A DNA stretch of 8,415 nucleotides from Bacillota bacterium (GTDB lineage: Bacteria; Bacillota; Clostridia; Lachnospirales; Lachnospiraceae), in contig JAEYSV010000033.1 of NCBI GenBank assembly GCA_023434365.1, positions 1 to 8,415 of the forward strand, read 5' to 3'. Shown piece after piece: positions 1-6,445 of this stretch. The position numbers and the translations under genes were made by a program. Positions within the stretch are counted from its first letter, which is position 1. Every line of letters starts with the position of its first letter. The notes beneath the pieces were generated by a model. That model was not told the DNA's origin. It worked only from the letters and a program-made list of their open reading frames with translations, and made no database searches.

Positions 1-282
1 GAAATGTTCGCAGATTACTTCACAGCAGCAGTAGGAAAGCTTCAGGTAGAGCTTGCAGAATATAAAAACAAGAATATGCCGGCAGAGGAAATTGTAGACT
101 ATTTAATTAATGAGTGCATGGATGAAATCTTTGCAAACAGAGTAAGAAATAACGGAAAGCATCTTAAGGATTGCTTAAATGAAACAGAGAAGCTTTGTAA
201 GGAGGAATGCAAACGAAAGGGTAAGTTTCACATACCGGATATGGTTGTATTCACATGGGCAAAGAACTATTACCTGATGTAA
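1..282 (+). CDS. PcfK-like / AcrIIA9-family-like protein (5' end probably outside window)
   Basis: The frame is open to the window edge. An ATG lies at 4, but no ribosome binding site can be seen, so the gene may begin slightly upstream; at least 92 residues are visible. The protein is small, helical and soluble. It has a Lys/Glu-rich middle and a C-terminal segment (about residues 72-92) with a PDMVVFTWAKNYY pattern. This resembles the end of PcfK-like proteins (conjugative plasmid pCF10 family), which from memory overlap the Cas9-inhibitor AcrIIA9 family. The preceding 'FANRV..NGKHLKDCLN' segment also fits that family. A gene for a PcfJ-like protein follows one gene later, which supports the call because PcfK and PcfJ travel together. 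The molecular role of PcfK is unsettled. Cas9 inhibition is established only for particular AcrIIA9 members and is inference here. Confidence 0.62.
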   Translation, partial: EMFADYFTAAVGKLQVELAEYKNKNMPAEEIVDYLINECMDEIFANRVRNNGKHLKDCLNETEKLCKEECKRKGKFHIPDMVVFTWAKNYYLM

Positions 283-283
283 T

Positions 284-288
284 GGAGG
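284..288 (+). promoter_or_regulatory. Ribosome binding site GGAGG of the DUF7666-like gene
   Basis: GGAGG lies seven bases before the ATG at 296 and two bases after the preceding stop codon. This fixes the start of the downstream gene and shows that both genes belong to one transcript. Confidence 0.8.
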
Positions 289-295
289 TGCTGTT

Positions 296-856
296 ATGAA
301 AGCATACAAAGGTTTTTATAAGGATCTGACATGTAGAGGATTCAAGTTTAAGCAAGGAAAAAAGTATACAGAAAAGGAAGCAAATTGTAGACAAAACGGT
401 TTTCATTGTGCAGAGGATCCTCTTGATTGTCTATCTTATTATCCGGACTGGGATAGCTCAGTTTACTATATCGTAGAAGCGACAGGTGATATCAATGAGG
501 ATGATGTGGATAGCAAGATTTCTTGTACAGAGATTACGTTAATAAAACAAATGACATTACTAGAATTTTTATTTGAAAGCATGTTATACATAGTGAACCA
601 TCCTTATAGAGAATCGAATTATCGTGTTTTGAGAAACGAAGGTAGAGCCTGTGGCAAATTTGTGATTGTTCGTGGTAAAAATCCAATGGCAGCAGCATCT
701 ACAGTGGGTGCAGTGATAGCAATCTTAAAAGAAAAAGAAAATAGCCCAGTGATAGAAAGTATTAATTTATTTTTGGTAGATGGCAAACGGCTCAAAATAG
801 ATACCTGGTACACGGTTGAAGGAAAAGAACTAGGGAAAGTTGGTGTTAATGAGTGA
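296..856 (+). CDS. DUF7666-like phage protein
   Basis: This 186-aa protein has an N-terminal half (residues 1 to about 75) with the layout of a domain common in phage and mobile-element proteins: a 'YKGF.KDL.CRGF.F..GK.Y' opening, then 'NGFHCAEDPLDCLSYYP', then an acidic strand 'VEATGDI'. I associate this pattern with Pfam DUF7666. It has no assigned activity. Residues 76-186 look like a separate domain with a glycine/alanine-rich stretch (GKNPMAAASTVGAVIAI) that could be a helix packed on a beta sheet. No signal peptide is evident. The start is set by the GGAGG at 284-288. The stop codon overlaps the GTG start of the PcfJ-like gene by four bases, indicating translational coupling. The function is unknown. 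Confidence 0.75.
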   Translation: MKAYKGFYKDLTCRGFKFKQGKKYTEKEANCRQNGFHCAEDPLDCLSYYPDWDSSVYYIVEATGDINEDDVDSKISCTEITLIKQMTLLEFLFESMLYIVNHPYRESNYRVLRNEGRACGKFVIVRGKNPMAAASTVGAVIAILKEKENSPVIESINLFLVDGKRLKIDTWYTVEGKELGKVGVNE

Positions 857-3006
857 AAAAAGAAATGTTAAAGAAACTTAGAAAGCTGAACGCTACTAAG
901 GAGATGATGTCCAAGGCGAACGCGGATTCCATGAGAAGAGGAAGTGGAAGATGGGGAAGCACAATAAATACATACGAAACAGGAATGTATATGAGATGTC
1001 AGCAATTGAAAGGAATAGTTAAAATAGCATTTTTTCTTACCGAGTATATGAAACTTGGAGCCGCTACACCGGTATATGAACTATTTATTAATCCAGAGGT
1101 TGGTGAATTTATCACATGGGACAACCTTAAGCAAAAGTGGAGCAATGCAAAATTAGACATGCTTGATTGGCCAGAATATGTATATGAATCAAAAAAATGG
1201 ATTAATCAAGAAGGGAACAATACGATTAAGAAACGACTTGGAGTAAAGAACGGTGGTTATAGAGGAATTCTTGATTATCAATTAAAGGTAAGAGAGGACG
1301 AGCTAAAGCAAAAGCATAGAAGAGAGACAGATCCATGGGATTTAGATATGGAGCAAATACCGAGTTTGCCTAAAGACTGGAGTAGATGGGTTGATAAAGT
1401 TGCAATAACTGAAAATTTTATCTTTTATGAGTATACAAGAAAAGGAGCAACACAGGGTTATTGTACATGGTGTGAAAAACAAGTGCCGATTACGAAAGCT
1501 AAGCATAACACTGTAGGAAAATGTAAGTGCTGTGGACATGATATTGTATTCAAATCGGTAGGCAAAGCTGGCCATTTTAGAACCAATAGGGAAAGTGGAT
1601 ATTTAATTCAAAGATGTGAAAATGGATTTGTAGTACGACAATTTGAAGTTAATAGACATTATCGTAAAGGCGAGTATGAGAATCCGGACAAACACTATTT
1701 TGAAGTTCGTAGAACAATCTTCACTCCTGATCTTTATGCTAGAGTATATTATTTTGGTTTATATAAGCAATACAAAACAAGATGGATAAAATCAAATCCT
1801 TCTAGTTGGGCACAGCCAGGGAAAGTGTATGGGAGAACAATTCCAACATTAGATAATAATGAGTTAAAGAGAACTGGACTTTCCAACATGATTAAAACTC
1901 TAAATAAATTAGATCCGGAGATATATTTATTAGCATTAAAAAAAGATCCATCTATAGAGCAGATAGCAAAGGCGGGATTGACAGAGTTAGCATTAGAGTT
2001 GACAGGGCAAAGTTATTGGAGAAGGAATCATCCGGAGATAAACGAAAAAGGAGAACTTAGTAAAAGATTAGGAATCGATTCACAAAGACTAAAAAGATTA
2101 AGGGAGATGAATGGTGGAATCACATTCCTAGACTGGATGCAATATGAAAAGAAGCATAACAAGAGTATTCCGTCTGATGTAATAAAATGGTTTGAAAGCC
2201 ACGGAATAGAGCCAAAAGATATAAAGTTTGTTTCTGACAGAATGAGCGAGATTCAAATATGCAATTATTTAAAGAAACAAATGAAGGATTACCAGAAAGA
2301 GAGTATAAGAAAAATAATTTCAGACTGGAAAGATTACTTGTCAATGGCCAAGAGAGTTCAGATGAATGTATACGATTCTATTGTATACAAAGCAAAGAAT
2401 TTAAAGAAACGGCATGATGAATTGGTAAGTTATATAAACAACAATGAGGCAGAAGTGCTTGAAATGGAAATGATGTCAAAGTATCCGAACGTAAACACCA
2501 TTTGCACTGAGCTTAAAGAAAAATACGAATACTCAGACGACAAGTACGCAGTCGTAGTTCCTTCAGGAATTAAGGAAATTATTGAGGAAGGGAATGCACT
2601 TCATCATTGTGTTGGAACATCAGAGCGATACTTTGACAGAATCAATGCAAAAGAAGCCTATATATTATTTCTTAGAAAAGCGGAAGAGGTAGAAAAACCA
2701 TATTATACACTAGAAATCGAACCAAATGGAACGATAAGGCAAAAGCGTACAGAATATGATAGGCAAAAGAAAGATATCGAAGATGCAAGTAAATTCTTGA
2801 AGAAGTGGCAGCAGGAAGTACAGAAGAGATTAACAGAAGAGGACTTGAAACTTTCAGAGAATAGTAAAGAGTTAAGGATTAATGGGTTAGAGGAACTAAG
2901 AAAGAATAATGTAATTATTCACACAGGAGACTTGGCCGGATCTTTATTGGCAGATGTTCTGGAATCTGACTTGATGGAAGTTGATAGCAACAGGAGGTGT
3001 GGTTGA
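853..3006 (+). CDS. PcfJ-like protein
   Basis: This is a large soluble protein of 717 residues, about the usual size for PcfJ-like proteins of Gram-positive plasmids and phages. Residues 1-200 are basic and helical. A zinc knuckle follows, with C204-x2-C207 and a CKCC cluster at C224/C226/C227. The middle section is rich in aromatic and basic residues. The signature PcfJ domain lies near residues 560-650: 'EGNALHHC' with H584, H585 and C586, then 'YILFLRK', 'PYYTLEIEPNG' and 'IRQKRTEYDRQ'. The conserved His/Cys and Gln/Arg residues look like an active or nucleic-acid-binding site, but no activity is firmly assigned to the family. The GTG start at 853 sits in the previous stop (GTGA overlap) with a weak GGGAAAG upstream, so expression probably relies on coupling; ATG 865 is the alternative. 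The gene ends in TGATG, overlapping the next start. Confidence 0.85.
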   Translation: MKKEMLKKLRKLNATKEMMSKANADSMRRGSGRWGSTINTYETGMYMRCQQLKGIVKIAFFLTEYMKLGAATPVYELFINPEVGEFITWDNLKQKWSNAKLDMLDWPEYVYESKKWINQEGNNTIKKRLGVKNGGYRGILDYQLKVREDELKQKHRRETDPWDLDMEQIPSLPKDWSRWVDKVAITENFIFYEYTRKGATQGYCTWCEKQVPITKAKHNTVGKCKCCGHDIVFKSVGKAGHFRTNRESGYLIQRCENGFVVRQFEVNRHYRKGEYENPDKHYFEVRRTIFTPDLYARVYYFGLYKQYKTRWIKSNPSSWAQPGKVYGRTIPTLDNNELKRTGLSNMIKTLNKLDPEIYLLALKKDPSIEQIAKAGLTELALELTGQSYWRRNHPEINEKGELSKRLGIDSQRLKRLREMNGGITFLDWMQYEKKHNKSIPSDVIKWFESHGIEPKDIKFVSDRMSEIQICNYLKKQMKDYQKESIRKIISDWKDYLSMAKRVQMNVYDSIVYKAKNLKKRHDELVSYINNNEAEVLEMEMMSKYPNVNTICTELKEKYEYSDDKYAVVVPSGIKEIIEEGNALHHCVGTSERYFDRINAKEAYILFLRKAEEVEKPYYTLEIEPNGTIRQKRTEYDRQKKDIEDASKFLKKWQQEVQKRLTEEDLKLSENSKELRINGLEELRKNNVIIHTGDLAGSLLADVLESDLMEVDSNRRCG
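2992..2997 (+). promoter_or_regulatory. Ribosome binding site AGGAGG deciding the HNH start
   Basis: AGGAGG lies eight bases before ATG 3006. An in-frame GTG at 2997 begins inside this element and so cannot be the start. This chooses the 103-residue form of the following protein. Confidence 0.88.
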
Positions 3007-3317
3007 TGAAACCAACACAAAGCATTATGCAAAGAGATCCTTACAGATGCTACCTATGTGGTGAACCTGCAAACTATATTGATGGAAACTTAGAAGGGCA
3101 TCATGTTTTCTTTGGTACAGCAAATAGAAAAAAATCAGAAGAGTTTGGATTAAAGGTATCGCTTCATGCTTACAAGTGTCACCGCCTTGGCCCAAGGTCA
3201 GTGCATAAATGCAAAGAAATGGATATAAAGTTAAAGCAAGACGGTCAGAGAGCATTTGAACTGGCTTTTGGAGATAGAGAGGACTTCCGAAACAACTTCG
3301 GAAAGTCATATCTATAG
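3006..3317 (+). CDS. Small HNH-type zinc protein of phage origin
   Basis: The protein has 103 residues, with the start set by AGGAGG and a TGATG overlap with the PcfJ-like stop. Candidate metal and active-site residues run in order: C15-x2-C18 (CYLC), then 'GHH' with H32/H33, then 'RKKSEEFGL' (41-49), then 'LHAYKCHR' with H54, C58 and H59, then 'SVH' with H67, and a final 'LK.DGQRAFE' helix. This matches a family of small phage proteins carrying 'LHHIF.G..RK.SE.YGL...L...H......VH', which are related to HNH endonucleases. Such proteins may nick or cut DNA during phage recombination or replication. Several lack demonstrated catalysis and may only bind nucleic acid. The protein is likely cytosolic and co-expressed with the PcfJ-like protein. 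Confidence 0.75.
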   Translation: MKPTQSIMQRDPYRCYLCGEPANYIDGNLEGHHVFFGTANRKKSEEFGLKVSLHAYKCHRLGPRSVHKCKEMDIKLKQDGQRAFELAFGDREDFRNNFGKSYL

Positions 3318-3395
3318 ATTGTAACTTATTGACCCAACGTCAAGTTATGCACCTAAAAACATATCACAACATAACAATTGACAACCTTATCTATT

Positions 3396-3421
3396 CCCTG
3401 AGTGCCAAAGAGGCACCAGGG
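3396..3421 (+). promoter_or_regulatory. Leader hairpin upstream of the ParB-like gene
   Basis: CCCTG-A-GTGCC at 3396-3406 pairs with GGCAC-CAGGG at 3412-3421. This gives ten base pairs, one bulged A and the five-base loop AAAGA. It abuts the purine-rich GGGAAGGGAG at 3421-3430 that serves as the ribosome binding site. No T-run follows, so it is not an intrinsic terminator. It could be an RNA-processing site, a protein-binding leader for autoregulation, or a structure that limits access to the Shine-Dalgarno site. A TTGACA hexamer at 3378-3383 has no convincing -10 partner. Confidence 0.6.
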
Positions 3422-3442
3422 GGAAGGGAGAACAGAGAACAG

Positions 3443-4747
3443 ATGAACAATATGCAATTTGGATATAGAGAGTTAACCAATTCCATAAAAGAAGAGTTGC
3501 TCATAGAAGCGGAAAGCTTCATAAAGCTAGGATACTTACTAAAACAAGTGCTGGCCGGAGAACTATACAAAGAAGGCGGCTATGAAAATATAAATGACTA
3601 TGCAAGGGCAGAGTTTAATTTGGACAGATCTAATACGCAGAGATTCATGTCAATAAACACAAGATTCAGTGTAGGGGGGAACTCCATGGAACTGATAGGA
3701 AAGTATCAGGGTTATGGAAGCTCAAAACTGAGTGAAATGTTAACATTAACAGACCAGGAAATAGAAATTATTGATAAGGATATCACGGTCCACCAATTAA
3801 GAGAGATAAAGAGAACATTTCATAAGAAAAATGAGACAGATTCAACCTTGTGCGACGTCGCACAAACTACTGAAAACACTCTGATTGAGGATACTTTTGA
3901 CATAAGAAAAGAAGAGATGAAAAACATCATAAAAGCATACTTAATCGGGGATGGAAAACAGCGTTTTGCAGATTTCTACGGTAAAAACGACTGGAAAGAC
4001 ATTGAAACAGAAGCTATGTTCATGATAGCACCTACAAAATATCGGACAATGCGTATTGTAAACAAAAACGTCATGTTTAATACACTAGGGATTCATGTAT
4101 TGGAGCAGGGTAAACGAGAGACCTATACATACACAGAATTTGTCAACGCATTGAATGAGATGATTGGTGACAGGAGCCTGGAGGATGCTTACTATCAAAT
4201 TACTCTTCAGCTGTTGTACGAGCCAAAGAAAGAAGAGCCTAAAGAGACGGAAAAGAAAAAGGCTATAGAAACAAAGAAACCGGTTACGAAAAAAATAACC
4301 TCAGTAATTGAAAGAGAGATTATTACGGAAGAAGAGGAAGAGAAAATACCAGGTCAAATGAATATAGAAGACTACGAAGAGGTTTTGCCAGAGAAAGAAA
4401 TTATTGTTGTAGATAGAGTAACCGGCGAAATAATCGAGGACCAGGAAGAATTAAAGCAGGAAGAACCGGTTAATACAGAAACTCAAAACTGTCCTCCGGT
4501 AGACAGCTGTATTCGCCAGGAGTGGGGTACAACAAACGAGCAGCAGGCAGCAGGCAGAAAAGAATGTGACGCTTGTTGGAAAGAATGGAAAAAGAAAGAC
4601 AAGGTACTATCAAAGGTGCCGCATGAGTTTAGCATATCAAGAGATACCGCTGACTTAGATATAGCAAGGTTAGTGGAACTGATAAAAAGCATGTTAAAAG
4701 ACAATGCAAAGGTTGAGGGTACTGTAAAACCATCAGAAGTAGAGTAA
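3443..4747 (+). CDS. ParB-like/HTH DNA-binding phage protein with C-terminal Cys4 motif
   Basis: The protein has 434 residues from ATG 3443 (MNNMQFGYRELTN; ATG 3452 is an alternative). The upstream in-frame TTG at 3329 would place start codons before the leader hairpin and is unlikely. Residues 9-125 carry a helical region 'IEAESFIKLGYLL', then 'GYENINDYARAEFNLDRSNTQRF', which resembles the helix-turn-helix core of ParB-like and DUF3102-type proteins, and 'YQGYGSSKLSEMLTL'. Residues about 155-265 form a second, unrecognised domain ('FADFYGKNDW'). A Lys/Glu-rich linker follows. The C-terminal Cys motif is C350, C356, C375 and C378 ('CDACW'). A DNA-binding role in replication, partition or regulation is inferred. 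The coding sequence contains an 18-bp palindrome at 3848-3865. Confidence 0.7.
   Translation: MNNMQFGYRELTNSIKEELLIEAESFIKLGYLLKQVLAGELYKEGGYENINDYARAEFNLDRSNTQRFMSINTRFSVGGNSMELIGKYQGYGSSKLSEMLTLTDQEIEIIDKDITVHQLREIKRTFHKKNETDSTLCDVAQTTENTLIEDTFDIRKEEMKNIIKAYLIGDGKQRFADFYGKNDWKDIETEAMFMIAPTKYRTMRIVNKNVMFNTLGIHVLEQGKRETYTYTEFVNALNEMIGDRSLEDAYYQITLQLLYEPKKEEPKETEKKKAIETKKPVTKKITSVIEREIITEEEEEKIPGQMNIEDYEEVLPEKEIIVVDRVTGEIIEDQEELKQEEPVNTETQNCPPVDSCIRQEWGTTNEQQAAGRKECDACWKEWKKKDKVLSKVPHEFSISRDTADLDIARLVELIKSMLKDNAKVEGTVKPSEVE
3848..3865. promoter_or_regulatory. Perfect 18-bp palindrome TTGTGCGACGTCGCACAA within the ParB-like gene
   Basis: The 18 bases equal their own reverse complement and are GC-rich compared with the surroundings. 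They encode the peptide LCDVAQ in the linker just after the N-terminal HTH region. A palindrome of this length is unlikely by chance in a window this size (a few percent). It has the form of a dimeric regulator or ParB-type binding site. I saw no second copy in the window. Its function is inferred only. Confidence 0.55.
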
Positions 4748-4759
4748 GGGGGCAGCAGT

Positions 4760-4900
4760 ATGTTAGATCTATCCATAGAGGAAAAAGAAAAGCTAAAGAT
4801 ATTTGCTGAACGATTAAGTCAGAAACAAAAGAAAAAGCTCAAAGAGCTTCTATCAAGATATGAGGAGGCAGGACAGTATGAAAAGATTAATAACATGTGA
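4760..4900 (+). CDS. 46-residue helical peptide, hypothetical
   Basis: ATG 4760 follows AAGGGGG (4746-4752) with seven bases of spacing, directly after the ParB-like stop. The frame runs to TGA 4898-4900. The 46-residue product is highly charged, Lys/Glu/Leu-rich and predicted to be one or two amphipathic helices (KLKIFAERLSQKQKKKLKEL). I recognise no family. Its start signal and its place in a tightly packed operon make it a credible gene. It overlaps the next gene by 23 bases, so the two are probably coupled. The AGGAGG of the next gene lies inside it. Confidence 0.6.
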   Translation: MLDLSIEEKEKLKIFAERLSQKQKKKLKELLSRYEEAGQYEKINNM

Positions 4901-5057
4901 GATATGCGGAAATGAAAGCAACGCATCAGATAAGTATCCATTCAAAAAATGTCCATTCTGTGGCCATTACAATAAAATTACATTCGGAAGGAGAAAACAG
5001 CATGGCAAAATTAAAAGTGGGACAAGTAGTAACGTTGGGATTCCTGTTAAACGATGA
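4878..5057 (+). CDS. Small zinc-ribbon protein, hypothetical
   Basis: The product has 59 residues. ATG 4878 lies nine bases after AGGAGG (4863-4868); an in-frame ATG at 4860 precedes that site and is not the start. Two CxxC knuckles (C7-C10 CEIC and C25-C28 CPFC) spaced by 14 residues form a classic rubredoxin-like zinc ribbon, followed by a basic tail. Proteins of this type in phage operons usually bind nucleic acid or a protein partner, but no specific role can be given. The last 56 bases overlap the next gene in another frame, so its basic tail may be shaped by that gene rather than by selection on this protein. Confidence 0.62.
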   Translation: MKRLITCEICGNESNASDKYPFKKCPFCGHYNKITFGRRKQHGKIKSGTSSNVGIPVKR

Positions 5058-5241
5058 AAAAGGCCACAGATCAAAGATACTAGAAAGAAGTAAGTGGAAA
5101 GTCAAAGGGATATATCCTCATTGTACTCTGTTTACAAAACTAGTGAAGGGCGAAGAGCAGGAGTGGAATAGAATATGTCCAGGAAGATTTGACTTGAAGC
5201 TAATGATAACACTAGGCAGCAGTAAGCAGAAAGGAGTGTAG
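5002..5241 (+). CDS. 79-residue basic phage protein, hypothetical
   Basis: ATG 5002 follows AAGGAG (4988-4993) with eight bases of spacing. An in-frame GTG at 4897 has no suitable site, so the longer 114-residue reading is rejected. The product begins with a short beta-rich segment (KLKVGQVVTLGF) and continues with 'SKWKVKGIYPHCTLF'. This recalls small phage and ICE proteins with the pattern 'W..C.V...YPHHVLL'. It has no membrane segment and is probably a small SH3-like beta-barrel fold. It is the last gene of the tight rightward train before coding density falls. The function is unknown. Confidence 0.65.
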   Translation: MAKLKVGQVVTLGFLLNDEKGHRSKILERSKWKVKGIYPHCTLFTKLVKGEEQEWNRICPGRFDLKLMITLGSSKQKGV

Positions 5242-5319
5242 TACAACAGCTACATGTCAATTAGAAAGCTGAGCTAACAGTTAATGATTGTAACTAACAT
5301 TTTATGGTGTAATTAAAGG

Positions 5320-5434
5320 ATGGAAGAATTTAAAAGTAGTTTGGAAACTTAAAATTGGTGATTTAATGTTTACGAGTGGTAAAGGTGGTCAAATCACTTA
5401 CTTTAGCAAAGATGATGTTATGAAAGTCAGATAA
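5320..5434 (+). pseudogene. Possible frameshifted small ORF (about 37 residues)
   Basis: ATG 5320 opens a 10-codon frame (MEEFKSSLET, stop at 5350). In the frame one base away, the sequence from about 5348 to TAA 5432-5434 reads LKIGDLMFTSGKGGQITYFSKDDVMKVR when joined, which has the look of a real protein end. Dropping one A in the GAAACT at 5343-5348 would fuse the two. It could be a decayed small phage gene or a sequencing error. The ribosome binding site is poor, since AAAGG touches the ATG. No other gene is seen between 5242 and 5450. Confidence 0.3.
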
Positions 5435-5462
5435 AGATAGTTTAGAAAGGATGGAAATAAAA

Positions 5463-5672
5463 ATGGAACATTTAAATAATTGTTTAGTGCTAATAGTAAA
5501 GGAAAGTTGCTTGGGTTTGGATTTGTTGGGAAAAATAATAACCCACAAAACCAAAGGGGAAGGGGTTATTGTGGGTTACAGTTCGGTATCAGGAGAACCG
5601 TTTGCATTCTTTTATAATGATCAAAACATCAGTGATAAGGTATGTTGCTTCGGACACGATGAAATTATCTAG
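5463..5672 (+). CDS. 69-residue protein with GKxITHKxxGEG motif, hypothetical
   Basis: I prefer ATG 5463 because a GGATGG/AAAGGA stretch (5446-5454) lies about eight bases upstream. ATG 5451 directly abuts that purine stretch, and would add four residues. The segment 'LLGKIITHKTKGEGVIVGY' (about residues 22-40) resembles a short beta-barrel motif of the 'G..V.H..FGEG.I' type, found at the ends of various phage and nuclease-associated proteins. The rest looks like a beta-strand continuation (PFAFFYNDQ). It may be a free-standing small domain or a leftover of a larger gene. Its end overlaps the stop of the leftward DUF4145 gene by eight bases, and its body contains that gene's probable terminator. 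Confidence 0.5.
   Translation: MEHLNNCLVLIVKESCLGLDLLGKIITHKTKGEGVIVGYSSVSGEPFAFFYNDQNISDKVCCFGHDEII
5530..5578 (-). terminator. Intrinsic terminator of the leftward DUF4145 gene
   Basis: TAACCCACAAAACC (5539-5552) pairs with GGTTATTGTGGGTTA (5564-5578). The stem is 14 bp with one bulge and an 11-base loop. Read on the minus strand, the hairpin is followed by TTATTTTT (5538-5531), the U-rich tract of a Rho-independent terminator, about 87 bases after the DUF4145 stop. On the plus strand no T-run follows. The element lies wholly inside the 69-residue rightward ORF. Confidence 0.7.
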
Positions 5673-6354
5673 GATCTATTTGTTCAACCTCCTCGGTTTC
5701 AAGTATCATTGAAATCCAGTGTACAGTAAGTCGTATTAAACGCTTTAAATCATTAATATCTTTATCATTGAATTTTTGTACATAATGTGCTTGATCATTA
5801 CCAAGCCAAGTTGCTCGTGAAGCCGCTATTTTAAGTTGCTTATTATCTATTTTATCACTTATACATTTACCAAGTTGTAGTTTTTCAATCTTCTCTTTTT
5901 CTTCAGGAGGATTAGATTTAACTAAATAATCTTTAATTAAAAACTCAAGAGCTTTTCTGTAACCAATGCCAGCTATCTGATCAAGGTTATAGCATTCAGC
6001 CGCAAAAGCTTGATTATATATTTCAACAAAAGAAGGTGATGTATCAGTAATAAATTGGTCATATTCTATTTCAATATATTTGTCAGGAGCAACATAGGAA
6101 GGGGTGTTACCATCATAAGTTTTGTTGGCATTAACTACAAATTCATAATGTGCAATAAAGCTGTGGTTACATCCCCTGCAAAGTAAGTGGGATTCCATTT
6201 GACATGAACCGTCCTCATCACGATAGTATATTGAATTTAAATGTACGGGTTTTATTGATTTTTTACAAATGGGACATTGAGTGATCTCTTCAACTTTAAC
6301 ATCGATAGATACAGAATTTACTATGCTTTTTGCTTGATATAAAACTTTCATCAT
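5665..6354 (-). CDS. DUF4145 domain protein with N-terminal zinc ribbon
   Basis: The product has 229 residues and is read leftward. A start at either of two adjacent ATGs follows AAAGGA (6366-6361, minus strand). The N-terminus carries two CxxC pairs (C27-C30 CPIC, C59-C62 CRGC) forming a zinc ribbon. The C-terminal half fits Pfam DUF4145: 'FVEIYNQAF..E...L..IAGIGYRKALEFLIKDYL' (109-144) and 'SRATWLGNDQAHY' with G185, N186 and H190. DUF4145 is a helical domain that I recall as HEPN-related. It occurs fused to or beside restriction and abortive-infection systems, though many members are uncharacterised. The canonical R-x4-6-H of HEPN RNases is not clear: R180 is nine residues before H190. It stands alone on the opposite strand with its own ribosome binding site and terminator, suggesting phage-borne accessory or defence cargo. 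Confidence 0.82.
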   Translation of the reverse strand: MMKVLYQAKSIVNSVSIDVKVEEITQCPICKKSIKPVHLNSIYYRDEDGSCQMESHLLCRGCNHSFIAHYEFVVNANKTYDGNTPSYVAPDKYIEIEYDQFITDTSPSFVEIYNQAFAAECYNLDQIAGIGYRKALEFLIKDYLVKSNPPEEKEKIEKLQLGKCISDKIDNKQLKIAASRATWLGNDQAHYVQKFNDKDINDLKRLIRLTVHWISMILETEEVEQIDPR

Positions 6355-6445
6355 ATCACATCCTTTCTACTAAATTTTATCATACATTACAATTAGTTAC
6401 AAATATTTTAATAAGGAACTAACACAAAGTGAAGAAAGGAAACAT

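Noticed and set aside
2997..3005. GTG start giving a 106-residue HNH protein
   Set aside because: The codon lies within the AGGAGG ribosome binding site; ATG 3006 has the right spacing and a TGATG overlap.
3025..3309. 94-residue leftward frame opposite the HNH gene
   Set aside because: It is a shadow of the HNH gene, whose Cys/His pattern is clearly selected.
3329..3442. TTG start extending the ParB-like protein by 38 residues
   Set aside because: There is no ribosome binding site upstream, the added peptide is not protein-like, and the segment contains the leader hairpin.
4546..4560. Short tandem repeat of AGCAGGC within the ParB-like gene
   Set aside because: Only about two units are present; it is a local codon repeat with no further copies.
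4897..5001. GTG start giving a 114-residue version of the 79-residue protein
   Set aside because: It lacks a ribosome binding site, while ATG 5002 has AAGGAG at eight bases.
5288..6402. 10-bp inverted repeat TTGTAACTAA / TTAGTTACAA around the same gene
   Set aside because: It is too short to be significant in an AT-rich window.
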